Below the pieces are notes generated by a model, which saw only the letters and a program-made list of their open reading frames with translations, did no database searches and was not told where the DNA came from. Positions 1-7,516 of a stretch of 36,293 bases of DNA are shown here, in pieces. The position numbers were made by a program, and so were the translations under genes. Positions within the stretch are counted from its first letter, which is position 1, and the number at the start of each line of letters is the position of its first letter. Source of the DNA: Pyxidicoccus fallax (GTDB lineage: Bacteria; Myxococcota; Myxococcia; Myxococcales; Myxococcaceae). The stretch lies in assembly GCF_012933655.1 (NCBI RefSeq), contig NZ_JABBJJ010000101.1:1-36293 (forward strand), read 5' to 3'.

Positions 1-1943
1 AGCGTCCCCCGCGCGCCCGACAGCATCCGCTTCCACTGGAGCGCGCCATTCGTCCCGGAGAAGCGCGCCACGAAGAGGCCGTCCTCCGCAATCCAGCCGT
101 CCCCGAGGTCCGAGCCCTCACCCACCCGGCCTCCCACGAGCACGCTGCCATCCGCGGCCAGGGCGATGGCGGTGCCCTCGGTGGGGGCGTAGTCGCCGTG
201 CGCGATGGCCTTCGACCAGGCGTGCGCGCCGTCACTGGCGAACCGGGCCAGGAACAGGCCCATCTGCTGGGGCACGGGACGCGGCGTGTACGAGCCCGAG
301 GAGAGCGTCCCACCGCCGAAGTTCACCACGCCGTTGAACGAGCCCGTCAGCACCAGCCCGCCCTGCGCATCCGCCGCCAGCTCGACGGAGAAGACGGTGC
401 CCGCCGCGCCCTCCTGGCTCACGACGAAGCCCCGGCTCCACACGGGCTGCCCCGCCGCGCTGAACTTCGCGATGAAGATGTTCTGCCCCAGCTCCGCCAC
501 CGGCAGCGCGCCGGTGCCGAAGTCCACCGTGCCCATGTACGTGCCCGCGACGAGCAGGCCCCCGTCCGGCGACACCGCCACGCTCTCGGGGACGGCCTGC
601 TCCGCCGTCAGGATGCCACGCGTCCACGCCACCGTGCCGTCATCGCGGTAGCGCGCCAGCGCCATGCCGCGCCCGTTCGGCAGCGGCCCCGTGCCGTAGT
701 CCGCCGGGTTGCTGGAGCCCTCCGCGGAGAAGCGGCCGGCGACGACGTACTCACCATTGCCCGCGGCGGCCAGGGCGCGGGGCTCCTCGTCTCCCCGCCC
801 TCCGAAGTGCGTCACGCTCTCGGCGGTGCCGCCGATGCCATCACCCGAGTACGCGCACGTGTCCGCCTGGCCCGTGCCGACGATGAGCCGCGGGAAGTAC
901 TTCTGGCCCGGCTCGTAGCCGACGAAGTCCACGCCGTTGCCGCTATGGGTGAGGAGCGCGAACGCGTGCTCGCCCGCGCCCGTCACCACGCTGCTCACGT
1001 CCAGCTCCGTCCAGGTGCCGTTGGGCACGTGGCCCAGGTCCACCAGCGGCGTGCCCACGGGCGACGGCCGCGAGTACCAGTTGAAGTACCCCCCGGCCCA
1101 TAGCGGCGTGGTGCGGTAGAGCATGGGCCCATCGGTGGAGCCGTCCTTCGCGAACAGGCGCAGCCGCGCGCTCCGGATGGCGATGGTGTCGGGCACGTCG
1201 AAGGAGAGGAAGGCCTCGCGGCGCGGCGCGCCGTCCACCACCAGCTTCGTGGGGTGCTCGTAGGACTGGTCCGGCGTCTCCTCGGAGACGTACGTGTCGA
1301 AGCGAGGCGGCGTCAGGTAGACGTCGGGCGCCGGGCAGGGCTCCGTCTCGATGACGAGCTGCGGGTCCTGCGCGTCCGGGGCGCCGTTGTCGGAGAGGAA
1401 GACCACGCCGTCGGCCACGCTGGAGACGAGGACGAAGCTGAACGTGCCCGAGCCCCGCACGTGGGCCGTCACGTCGTATTCGACGAAGGCGTCATCCGCC
1501 ACCGCGCCCACGTCCGCGACCTTCGCGCCCACGGCCGGCGCGTTGTTCCAGGTGAGCGTGGAGAAGTTCCAGTTGTTCGACGTGGCATGCACGGCGGGCC
1601 CGTCCACGCTCGGGTCCGTGGCGTACAGCCGCAGCGTGGCGCGCTTGATGCGGCCCTCGAAGGTGCCCACCGCGAAGCGCAGGTAGGCGCGGCGCTCGGG
1701 CTCGCCGTCCACCGTCAGCCGCGTGGTGGAGCCGAAGTTCTGGTCCGGCGACTGCGCGTCCACGGTGGCGTCCGAGTACACGTTGATGGTGTACGTGCTG
1801 CCCTCCAGCCGCTGCGCTTGCGCGGGCTGCTCGGGCCCCTCCGCCGCGTCCGTGGCCGGGCTCTCGACGCCACACCCGGTGAGCAGCCCCACCACCGCGA
1901 ACGCACTCCAGCCCGCGCGCACCCCACGCTTCCCACTCCACAT
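1..1943 (-). CDS. DNRLRE-domain lipoprotein with C-terminal beta-propeller repeats (3' end cut by window)
   Basis: Reads leftward and runs off the window, so the C-terminus is missing; about 647 codons are present. It begins with a lipoprotein signal peptide ending in LLTGC (Cys24). Two tandem DNRLRE/CBM96-like modules follow (about residues 47-185 and 200-340). Each carries the family pattern of an N-F-G-like strand and a 'VDGxPxR-A-L-F' strand, e.g. 'DQNFGSTTRLTVDGEPERR'. The remainder has repeats with 'VVAGRF', 'LVAGTY' and 'VLTGSF' strands typical of SBBP/beta-propeller repeat proteins. DNRLRE domains are common in secreted myxobacterial surface proteins. A role in binding extracellular polymer or surface adhesion is inference; no catalytic motif is seen. 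The start is ATG at 1941-1943. Confidence 0.85.
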   Translation of the reverse strand, partial: MWSGKRGVRAGWSAFAVVGLLTGCGVESPATDAAEGPEQPAQAQRLEGSTYTINVYSDATVDAQSPDQNFGSTTRLTVDGEPERRAYLRFAVGTFEGRIKRATLRLYATDPSVDGPAVHATSNNWNFSTLTWNNAPAVGAKVADVGAVADDAFVEYDVTAHVRGSGTFSFVLVSSVADGVVFLSDNGAPDAQDPQLVIETEPCPAPDVYLTPPRFDTYVSEETPDQSYEHPTKLVVDGAPRREAFLSFDVPDTIAIRSARLRLFAKDGSTDGPMLYRTTPLWAGGYFNWYSRPSPVGTPLVDLGHVPNGTWTELDVSSVVTGAGEHAFALLTHSGNGVDFVGYEPGQKYFPRLIVGTGQADTCAYSGDGIGGTAESVTHFGGRGDEEPRALAAAGNGEYVVAGRFSAEGSSNPADYGTGPLPNGRGMALARYRDDGTVAWTRGILTAEQAVPESVAVSPDGGLLVAGTYMGTVDFGTGALPVAELGQNIFIAKFSAAGQPVWSRGFVVSQEGAAGTVFSVELAADAQGGLVLTGSFNGVVNFGGGTLSSGSYTPRPVPQQMGLFLARFASDGAHAWSKAIAHGDYAPTEGTAIALAADGSVLVGGRVGEGSDLGDGWIAEDGLFVARFSGTNGALQWKRMLSGARGT

Positions 1944-2349
1944 TCTCACGTTGTCTTCTCCCTGCCGGCCCCAGCCCCCACCCGGAGTGCAAGCCCGACT
2001 CCAGGGAGGGGTGCACTCGGGTGGACACTCCGGGGTCGCGCACGGGAGTCCGAGGGAAGCCGCGTCCCCACGTTGGGAAGAGGAATACCCACGGGGGGAA
2101 CCCCGGTACCCACCGCGGGCCCCCGGGGTGCCTCATGGAGGGAGCACGCAGTCCCTTGCGTCCGGCTGCTCGGCTGCTGCTCGTGCTGACAAGGCGGACC
2201 GGCCGGCCCTCAAAGGCCCGGATGCCCCCTGGCCTTCGAGCGGATCAACGCAGAACTTGTGGCCACATAGGAGGATCGGTGTCCCACGTCGCCATCCAGC
2301 ACTGTCGTCTCTCTGCCCCGCACGCGCGGCTCCCGGAGGGGGAGCGTGT
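1944..2349. other. 406-bp intergenic region between divergent genes
   Basis: It separates the leftward DNRLRE lipoprotein from the rightward phosphatase-fold gene, so it should hold two divergent promoters. I could not recognise a convincing -35/-10 pair. It contains an imperfect GC-rich stem, ACCCCGG (2100-2106) with CCGGGGT (2123-2129), within a G/C-run-rich patch at about 2060-2135. No open frame here has convincing coding character. Confidence 0.5.
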
Positions 2350-3630
2350 ATGAAGGTGCCCGAGCTGCTGGAGCATCTGCCAGGGGTCGGTCCCCTGCTC
2401 ACCCGCATGCCGGGTGGGCACGAGGAGCCCCCCGCTCGCCGCGAGCCCACTGTCACCTTCCCCGACTTCGAGGCCGTGCCCATGCCCCGGTCGGAGCGGG
2501 AGCTGGGTGACGGTCGCACCTACGTCGTCCGCAACCCGTCGGTCCGTCCGCCGACGGGGCCCGGGCTGACGGTGATGTCCTACAACATCCTGCTCGGCGG
2601 CCAGCGCCGCGAGGCGCTGCTGGCGTACTTCGACCAGCTGGAGGCCGAGGGCCGGATGCCGGACGTCATCGGCCTGCAGGAGGCCAACGTGCCCATCTCC
2701 GTGCTGCTGGCGCAGCGGTACGGCTTCCACATGACCTACCAGGGCCATGACGGCGGCGCTGGCGGGCGGCTCCTCAACGGCAAGGCGTTCCTCTCCCGCC
2801 ACCCGCTGGTGGACGCGGCGCACTTCACCTACTGCATCCCGGACGCGGAGCGCGAGGCCGCCATCGCGCGCCGGGGCGGAGACCCGTGCGAGATTCCGGA
2901 GGACCGCGGCGCGCTCTACGTCCGCCTGGAGGTGGAGGGCCACCCGGTGGTCCTCTACAACGTGCACCACACGCTGGGGGACTCGGGCATCAACGCGCGC
3001 AACCTCCGCCAGCTCAACGCGCTGTTGCGCCACCGCGAAGTGGCACACGCGGTGGTGCTGGGCGACTTCAACGCGAACACCGCCATCAAGCGCGGCGGCT
3101 CGTGGCTGATGGCGCACCTCAAGACGTACGACGACACCGACACGGTGGAGGAGTACACGCTGCGCTACGGCGACGCGCACGCCAGCGTCGGTGACCGGGG
3201 CGTGGGCAACATCGCCGACCCGCGCCTGCGGCACGAGCTGCACGTGCTGGAGCTGGACCTGCCGGAGACCATCGCCCACGCCACCGTGGCGCAGGTGCGG
3301 ATGGCGGACGGCACGATGATGACGCCGAAGCAGGCGTGTACCGAGCTGCGCTCGGGCAAGGTGCCGCGGGGCAGCCCCCAGTGGCTGCGGCTGCAGGACG
3401 TCGCGGACAGCGCCACCCTCACGTCGCTGCCGGACGACCAGGGCGTGGTGCCCGCCACGGGCAAGCGCTTCGACAACCTCTACGCCTCGCCGGGACTCGT
3501 GCCCGTCCTCTTCGAGGTGGACCGCTCCACCGAGTCCTCGGACCACCAGCCCGTGCTGGCGCACTACGTGGTGCGTGGCCCCGGCACCCGGGAAGTCAAG
3601 CCGCCCTCCGGCAACAGCAAGCCGGCGTGA
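2350..3630 (+). CDS. endonuclease/exonuclease/phosphatase family protein
   Basis: 426 aa. The family's metal-dependent active-site blocks are all present in order: SYNIL (77-81), the metal-binding Glu in GLQEAN (Glu111), VLYNVHHT in the middle, the catalytic GDFNAN (238-243, Asp239 and Asn241) and SSDHQPV (Asp398-His399) near the C-terminus. The fold includes DNase I-like nucleases, inositol polyphosphate phosphatases and sphingomyelinases; the substrate cannot be chosen from sequence. There is no signal peptide, and the first 70 residues are Pro/Arg-rich and unassigned. ATG 2350 is chosen because a GGAGGGGGAG ribosome-binding site sits just upstream; an open frame continues further upstream but lacks such a site. 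It converges on the CHAP-like gene across a strong hairpin. Confidence 0.88.
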   Translation: MKVPELLEHLPGVGPLLTRMPGGHEEPPARREPTVTFPDFEAVPMPRSERELGDGRTYVVRNPSVRPPTGPGLTVMSYNILLGGQRREALLAYFDQLEAEGRMPDVIGLQEANVPISVLLAQRYGFHMTYQGHDGGAGGRLLNGKAFLSRHPLVDAAHFTYCIPDAEREAAIARRGGDPCEIPEDRGALYVRLEVEGHPVVLYNVHHTLGDSGINARNLRQLNALLRHREVAHAVVLGDFNANTAIKRGGSWLMAHLKTYDDTDTVEEYTLRYGDAHASVGDRGVGNIADPRLRHELHVLELDLPETIAHATVAQVRMADGTMMTPKQACTELRSGKVPRGSPQWLRLQDVADSATLTSLPDDQGVVPATGKRFDNLYASPGLVPVLFEVDRSTESSDHQPVLAHYVVRGPGTREVKPPSGNSKPA

Positions 3631-3636
3631 GGCCCC

Positions 3637-3667
3637 CGGCGCGCCGGCGACACCGGCCGGCGCGCCG
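3637..3667. terminator. bidirectional terminator-like hairpin
   Basis: A perfect 11-bp inverted repeat, CGGCGCGCCGG (3637-3647) and CCGGCGCGCCG (3657-3667), with a 9-nt loop. It lies exactly between the stops of two convergent genes (3630 and 3676). There is no long T-run, as is usual for GC-rich genomes. Confidence 0.65.
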
Positions 3668-3675
3668 TCATCGGC

Positions 3676-4416
3676 TCAGAGGAGCACGAAGTCCATGTTC
3701 TTGAAGCCGCGCGTGCGCGCGCAGACCTCGTAGCCCTCGCGGTCCCCCTGGTCGTTGGTGTTGCCCTCGATGGTCTGGAAGGTCTCCTCGTCCACCTCGG
3801 TGACGATGCCGGCGTGCTCCCAGTCGCTGGCCGTGCGGCGGCGCAGGAAGAGGCTGCCGGGGCGGATGAGCGTCCGGTCCGGCGACGCGGTGGGGCCGGA
3901 CAGGAAGCGGCCCTTCTCGCGGCCGAAGGCGGCCAGCAGGTCGCAGGAGAAGGTGCGCTCCACTGGCATGGGGACGCCGAGCGACCGCGCCGCCTGCTGG
4001 AGGCAGAAGGTGACGAAGCCCGCGCACCAGGCGAACGCCGGGCCCTCGTTGCCGTCCATGTAGAGGCGCACCCACGGGCCCTGGTTCTCACCGCCGATTT
4101 CGCGCGGCCGCTGCGCCAGGTGTTGCGAGGCATGGGCCACCACCAGCGAGCCCAGCGAACGGCCCTGCGCGGGAATGGGCGCGATGGCGGCCTTCATGGG
4201 CGCGATGAGCCGGTCGAAGGTGACGGCGTCGGCCACGCCCGAGACGGACAGGCCCGCCTTCGCCTGGAACCGCTTCAGCGCGGCCTCCGTCGCGGCACCG
4301 AAGTCCCCGTCGATGGCGACCGCGAAGCCCTGGAGCGTCAGCCATTCCTGGATGCGCTTCACGCCGCGGCCCTGCTCACCGCGACGGTACACCTTGTCCA
4401 GCTCGAACTCGTTCAT
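3676..4416 (-). CDS. peptidoglycan-binding CHAP/NlpC-type cysteine hydrolase
   Basis: 246 aa. The N-terminal part (about 9-75) is a PG_binding_1 module with the signature IDGDFGAATEAALKRFQ. The C-terminal part (about 95-246) is a CHAP/NlpC-P60-like papain fold. The probable nucleophile is Cys131 in FAWCAGFV, the His is His201 in WEHAGIV, and a polar third residue is Glu217/Asn219 in EGNTND. It would cleave peptide or amide bonds in peptidoglycan. No signal peptide or membrane segment is visible, which is unusual for a host wall enzyme; it may act as an autolysin released on lysis, an exported effector or a domesticated endolysin. ATG 4416 is preferred over an in-frame ATG four codons upstream because a GGGGGG run sits at ribosome-binding distance. 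Confidence 0.82.
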   Translation of the reverse strand: MNEFELDKVYRRGEQGRGVKRIQEWLTLQGFAVAIDGDFGAATEAALKRFQAKAGLSVSGVADAVTFDRLIAPMKAAIAPIPAQGRSLGSLVVAHASQHLAQRPREIGGENQGPWVRLYMDGNEGPAFAWCAGFVTFCLQQAARSLGVPMPVERTFSCDLLAAFGREKGRFLSGPTASPDRTLIRPGSLFLRRRTASDWEHAGIVTEVDEETFQTIEGNTNDQGDREGYEVCARTRGFKNMDFVLL

Positions 4417-4533
4417 GCAACCCCCCACCCGGCTTCAGGGAAGCCGGCCACGAACCATCCTGGCACCAGCCCGAACCGGGCATCAAACCGGGTCCGGGAC
4501 GATGCGTGGGGGACATGACGAACCCGTCACGAC

Positions 4534-4899
4534 TCAGCGTTCCGGGCGCTCCCGCGCGTCGGGCGTCTCGGGGTCGTTCTCCTCGATGGCTTCGCGGCCA
4601 TCATCGTGCGTGCCGTCGCCGTCTTCGATGACCCGGGGGTTGGTGCCGGGAGACGCATTGCCGGAGCCGCCCGTGCCTTCCCGGAACCCGTCCGACGCCT
4701 CCCGGGCCGCGTCACGGGTCTGCTCCGCCGCCTTGCGCGCGCCGGCCTCCACGTCCTTCGCCGCCTCGCCTACCTCCTTGCCTACCTGACGTGCATCCTG
4801 GCGCACGGCCTCTTCCTGGCGCTCCGTGCAGCCGGCCGCTACGCCGAGCACTCCACACAGGCCCGCCACCGTGAGCCACTGCCATCCCTGTCGAGCCAT
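4534..4899 (-). CDS. small lipoprotein with charged helical middle
   Basis: 121 aa. The signal peptide ends in the lipobox VAAGC (Cys24). Residues 27-75 are Ala/Glu/Lys/Arg-rich with a heptad-like pattern of repeated 'KEVGEAAKDVE' type units, predicted helical or coiled-coil. The C-terminal 45 residues are acidic, Asp/Glu/Pro-rich and probably disordered. It is likely membrane-anchored in the periplasm. It resembles small LEA-like or antitoxin-like stress lipoproteins only in composition; no function can be assigned. It lies in the same direction between the PQQ dehydrogenase and the CHAP-like gene, 75 bp downstream of the former with a hairpin in between. Confidence 0.75.
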   Translation of the reverse strand: MARQGWQWLTVAGLCGVLGVAAGCTERQEEAVRQDARQVGKEVGEAAKDVEAGARKAAEQTRDAAREASDGFREGTGGSGNASPGTNPRVIEDGDGTHDDGREAIEENDPETPDARERPER

Positions 4900-4921
4900 C
4901 GCGTGCCTCCTGGGTTCGTGA

Positions 4922-4941
4922 TGCGTCCGTGTCCGGACGCA
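4922..4941 (-). terminator. hairpin between dehydrogenase and small lipoprotein genes
   Basis: A perfect 8-bp stem, TGCGTCCG (4922-4929) and CGGACGCA (4934-4941), with a 4-nt loop. It starts 33 nt after the stop of the leftward dehydrogenase and ends 22 nt before the start of the lipoprotein. It could end the first transcript or be a leader structure of the second. Confidence 0.45.
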
Positions 4942-4974
4942 AAGGTAGGCACTCGGCGGCCAGGAGGCTCTTGC

Positions 4975-7260
4975 TCAAGAGCCCTCCGGGCAGCGGGGCA
5001 AGGAGGAGAGCCACGCATCCACCAGCTCGGTCCCCCCGGGGTCCACCACGTGCGAGGCGAGCGGCGGCATCCGCACGGCGGCGTCCAGGGAATGCATGCG
5101 CAGGGGCACGAGCGACTTCTTCGGCTGGCCCGGCGACACCAGTCGCGCATCGGACACGCCCAGGTCGCCGAACCCGGGCGCCACGTCGCACACCCCGGCC
5201 TGGGCCAGCGGCGTGGTGAAGCGCACGTCCATCTCACCGCGGCCGAGCCCTCCCGGCCGGTGACACACGGCGCAGTTGGCATGCAGGTACGCGCGAGCCC
5301 GCTCCGCCACGGGCTCCGGGCCGTCATACGCGGGCAGCCGGGGAAGGAGGGCGGGCTCCGACGGCAGCGTCACCAGGCCGATGTGCTCCAGCGTCCGGAG
5401 CTGATTGGCGCGGCGGCCGCTGGGATAGACGAAGTCCCCGTTGAGCTGCGCCGTCTCCAGGCCCAGCACGTGGCCCGCGGCGGCGTTGTGGCACTGCATG
5501 CACTCGCCGCGGCTGGGGAACGTCCACGTCCGGCCGGCCACCTCCTTCACCTTGCCCGCCTCCAGCAGCACCGCGTCCGTGCCCTCGTCGTTCCACTCGT
5601 AGGTGTAGCCGGCCCAGCCGCCGTCCGGGTGGCGCATGAAGAGGCGCGTCTCCACGGGGCGCCCACTCACGAAGAAGCTCTTCACCGTCACCGTGCCCGG
5701 GGGCAAATCCAGCGGCCCCTGCGTGGCCACCCCCACCGTCTTCCCGTCCGGCACCGCGAGGAAGCGCTCCTTCTTCGCGCCGTCCGACCAGAGCGGCGCA
5801 TTCACCCCGTAGGGGATGAGCCCGCCCGCCGGCCGCGTGGGGTCCGCCGGGTCCACGCACCCCGACTGAGACAACCGCTGGGGGAACGCGCCCTGAGGAG
5901 CGGGCTTCGCGGGGACGAGCTGGTGCAGCCCGCCACCGGCGAAGTCCACCACCAGCAGCTCGCCATCGTTCAGCTCCGCGAAGGAGGAGATGTTGAGCGA
6001 GGTGGAGAGGATGCGCGTCGGCTTCGCCCCTCCGCCGGGCGTCGCGTTCCCCGGTAGCGTCCAGATGCGGCCCGTGCCGAAGTCCCCATACACATACAGG
6101 CCCGAGAGCGCCGGCACCGCGCCGCCGCGGTACACGTAGCCGCCGGTGACCGACACGCCCTCGGCGCGCCCGTACGTCACCACCGGAGGCGTCAGCCCCC
6201 GCGTGTCACACGTGTTACCGCGCAGGCACGAGGTGCCCTCCAGCACGCTCCAGCCGTGGTTGCTCCCGAGCACCACGCGGTTGACCTCCTCGTAGCGCTT
6301 CTCCCCCACGTCCCCCAGCCACAGCGCGCCCGTCTTCCGGTCGAAGCTCCAGCGCCACGGGTTGCGAAAGCCGAGCGCGTAGATTTCCTTGCGCCCGCCG
6401 CCATTCGCATACGGGTTGCCCGGAGGCGTGGCGTACGGCTTCGCGCCGTCCACGTCGATGCGCAGCAGCTTGCCGAACAACTGCCGCGGGTCCTGCGCGG
6501 TGCGGCTCGGGTCCTCGCGGCCACCGCCATCTCCGAAGCCGATGTACAGGTAGCCATCCGGCCCGAACGCGAGGTGGCCTCCGTTGTGGTACGAGTACGG
6601 CTGGTAGAGTTCGAGGATGCGCTCCTCGCTCGCCGGGTCCAGCGTGGCGCCGCCGTCCTGGCTGCGGAAACGCGAGATGTACGAGTACAGCTTCCCCTTG
6701 CCGTCCTCGTCCATGTACGAGAGGAACACCTCGCCGTTGGTGGCGAAGCGCGGGTGGAAGGCCATGCCGAGCAGCCCGCTCTCGTCATGCGTGGCGTCCA
6801 CCCGGCTGGAGAGGTCGATGAACAGCGAGCTGCTCGCCGGGTCCGCCTCGTGGGAGAAGACGCGGATGCGTCCCTCCTTCTCCACCACGTAGACGCGGCG
6901 GCTGTCGCCCGGGGCCTGGAGCGCGAACAGCGGCTGGCGGAAGCTCAGCCTCGGGAAGACACGCTGGAGGGCCACGCCTGTGGCCTCCACGGGACGCTCG
7001 GGCGCCACGCAGGTGGGATTCGCCGGCCGCGAGTCCAGGCCGTAGGGGGGAACCTCGTCCACCGGGCCGGCGTCGGGCACCCCATCCGGGCCCCCATCCG
7101 CTCCGGGCGCTCCCGCGTCGTTCGGACTGGGACGCGGCGCGTCGTCGGCGGGCGCCACATCGCCATCGGGCGAGCCCGGACAGGCCGCGGGTGACAGGAG
7201 CAATCCCGTCGCGAAGAGCGTGAGGCCGAGCAGCGCGAGCACCGGTGGTCGTCGGAGCAT
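4975..7260 (-). CDS. PQQ-dependent sugar dehydrogenase-like lipoprotein fused to a dihaem cytochrome c
   Basis: 761 aa. The lipoprotein signal ends in SPAAC (Cys27) and is followed by a Pro/Asp/Gly linker to about residue 90. Residues 95-420 form a soluble glucose/sorbosone dehydrogenase beta-propeller with hallmark blocks: HNGGHLAFGPDGYLYIGFGD (His225, candidate catalytic base), FGKLLRIDVDG and ALGFRNPWRWSFD (Arg299). The C-terminal 330 residues resemble the TIGR03806/SO2930-type module and carry two c-haem sites, CMQCH (587-591) and CAVCH (663-667). The protein should oxidise a sugar or aldehyde-like substrate in the periplasm and pass electrons through its own haems. ATG 7260 follows a GGGGG run. 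It is divergent from the amidohydrolase. Confidence 0.88.
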   Translation of the reverse strand: MLRRPPVLALLGLTLFATGLLLSPAACPGSPDGDVAPADDAPRPSPNDAGAPGADGGPDGVPDAGPVDEVPPYGLDSRPANPTCVAPERPVEATGVALQRVFPRLSFRQPLFALQAPGDSRRVYVVEKEGRIRVFSHEADPASSSLFIDLSSRVDATHDESGLLGMAFHPRFATNGEVFLSYMDEDGKGKLYSYISRFRSQDGGATLDPASEERILELYQPYSYHNGGHLAFGPDGYLYIGFGDGGGREDPSRTAQDPRQLFGKLLRIDVDGAKPYATPPGNPYANGGGRKEIYALGFRNPWRWSFDRKTGALWLGDVGEKRYEEVNRVVLGSNHGWSVLEGTSCLRGNTCDTRGLTPPVVTYGRAEGVSVTGGYVYRGGAVPALSGLYVYGDFGTGRIWTLPGNATPGGGAKPTRILSTSLNISSFAELNDGELLVVDFAGGGLHQLVPAKPAPQGAFPQRLSQSGCVDPADPTRPAGGLIPYGVNAPLWSDGAKKERFLAVPDGKTVGVATQGPLDLPPGTVTVKSFFVSGRPVETRLFMRHPDGGWAGYTYEWNDEGTDAVLLEAGKVKEVAGRTWTFPSRGECMQCHNAAAGHVLGLETAQLNGDFVYPSGRRANQLRTLEHIGLVTLPSEPALLPRLPAYDGPEPVAERARAYLHANCAVCHRPGGLGRGEMDVRFTTPLAQAGVCDVAPGFGDLGVSDARLVSPGQPKKSLVPLRMHSLDAAVRMPPLASHVVDPGGTELVDAWLSSLPRCPEGS

Positions 7261-7516
7261 GGGCCCCCATCTGCCATCGAACCGGAACTTCGGGAGTGAG
7301 CCTGGGAGACAGTCTGCCCGCTGGTGGACGTGCCCGCGTCGCCCTCCGCACACGGGACGGCTCGGGAGCCGTTGCGGCGTAAGCCGGTGGACACAGTCGA
7401 GGCGTTGCACTCCCAGGGTAGAGTTCCAACCAGACGCCTCAATCCATGAATGCGACGCGCGCGCGCCGGCCCCCGGGTGGAAGCGCGAACGGCACCGGAC
7501 ATAGGCTTTCGGTCCT

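Noticed and set aside
198-1119. Long open frames on the + strand across the DNRLRE gene
   Set aside because: They are Arg/Ala/His-rich shadows of the real leftward frame, which alone shows domains and a signal peptide.
4469-4481. GCCCG/CGGGC hairpin upstream of the CHAP-like gene
   Set aside because: A 5-bp stem with a 3-nt loop is expected by chance here.
4606-6057. 483-codon + strand frame over the lipoprotein and dehydrogenase genes
   Set aside because: Composition is Arg/His/Gly-rich without motifs; it lies antisense to the clearly real cytochrome-dehydrogenase fusion.
7279-7315. GGAACTT followed by GTCT upstream of the amidohydrolase, like a sigma-E promoter
   Set aside because: The spacing is about 21 bp, outside the accepted range.
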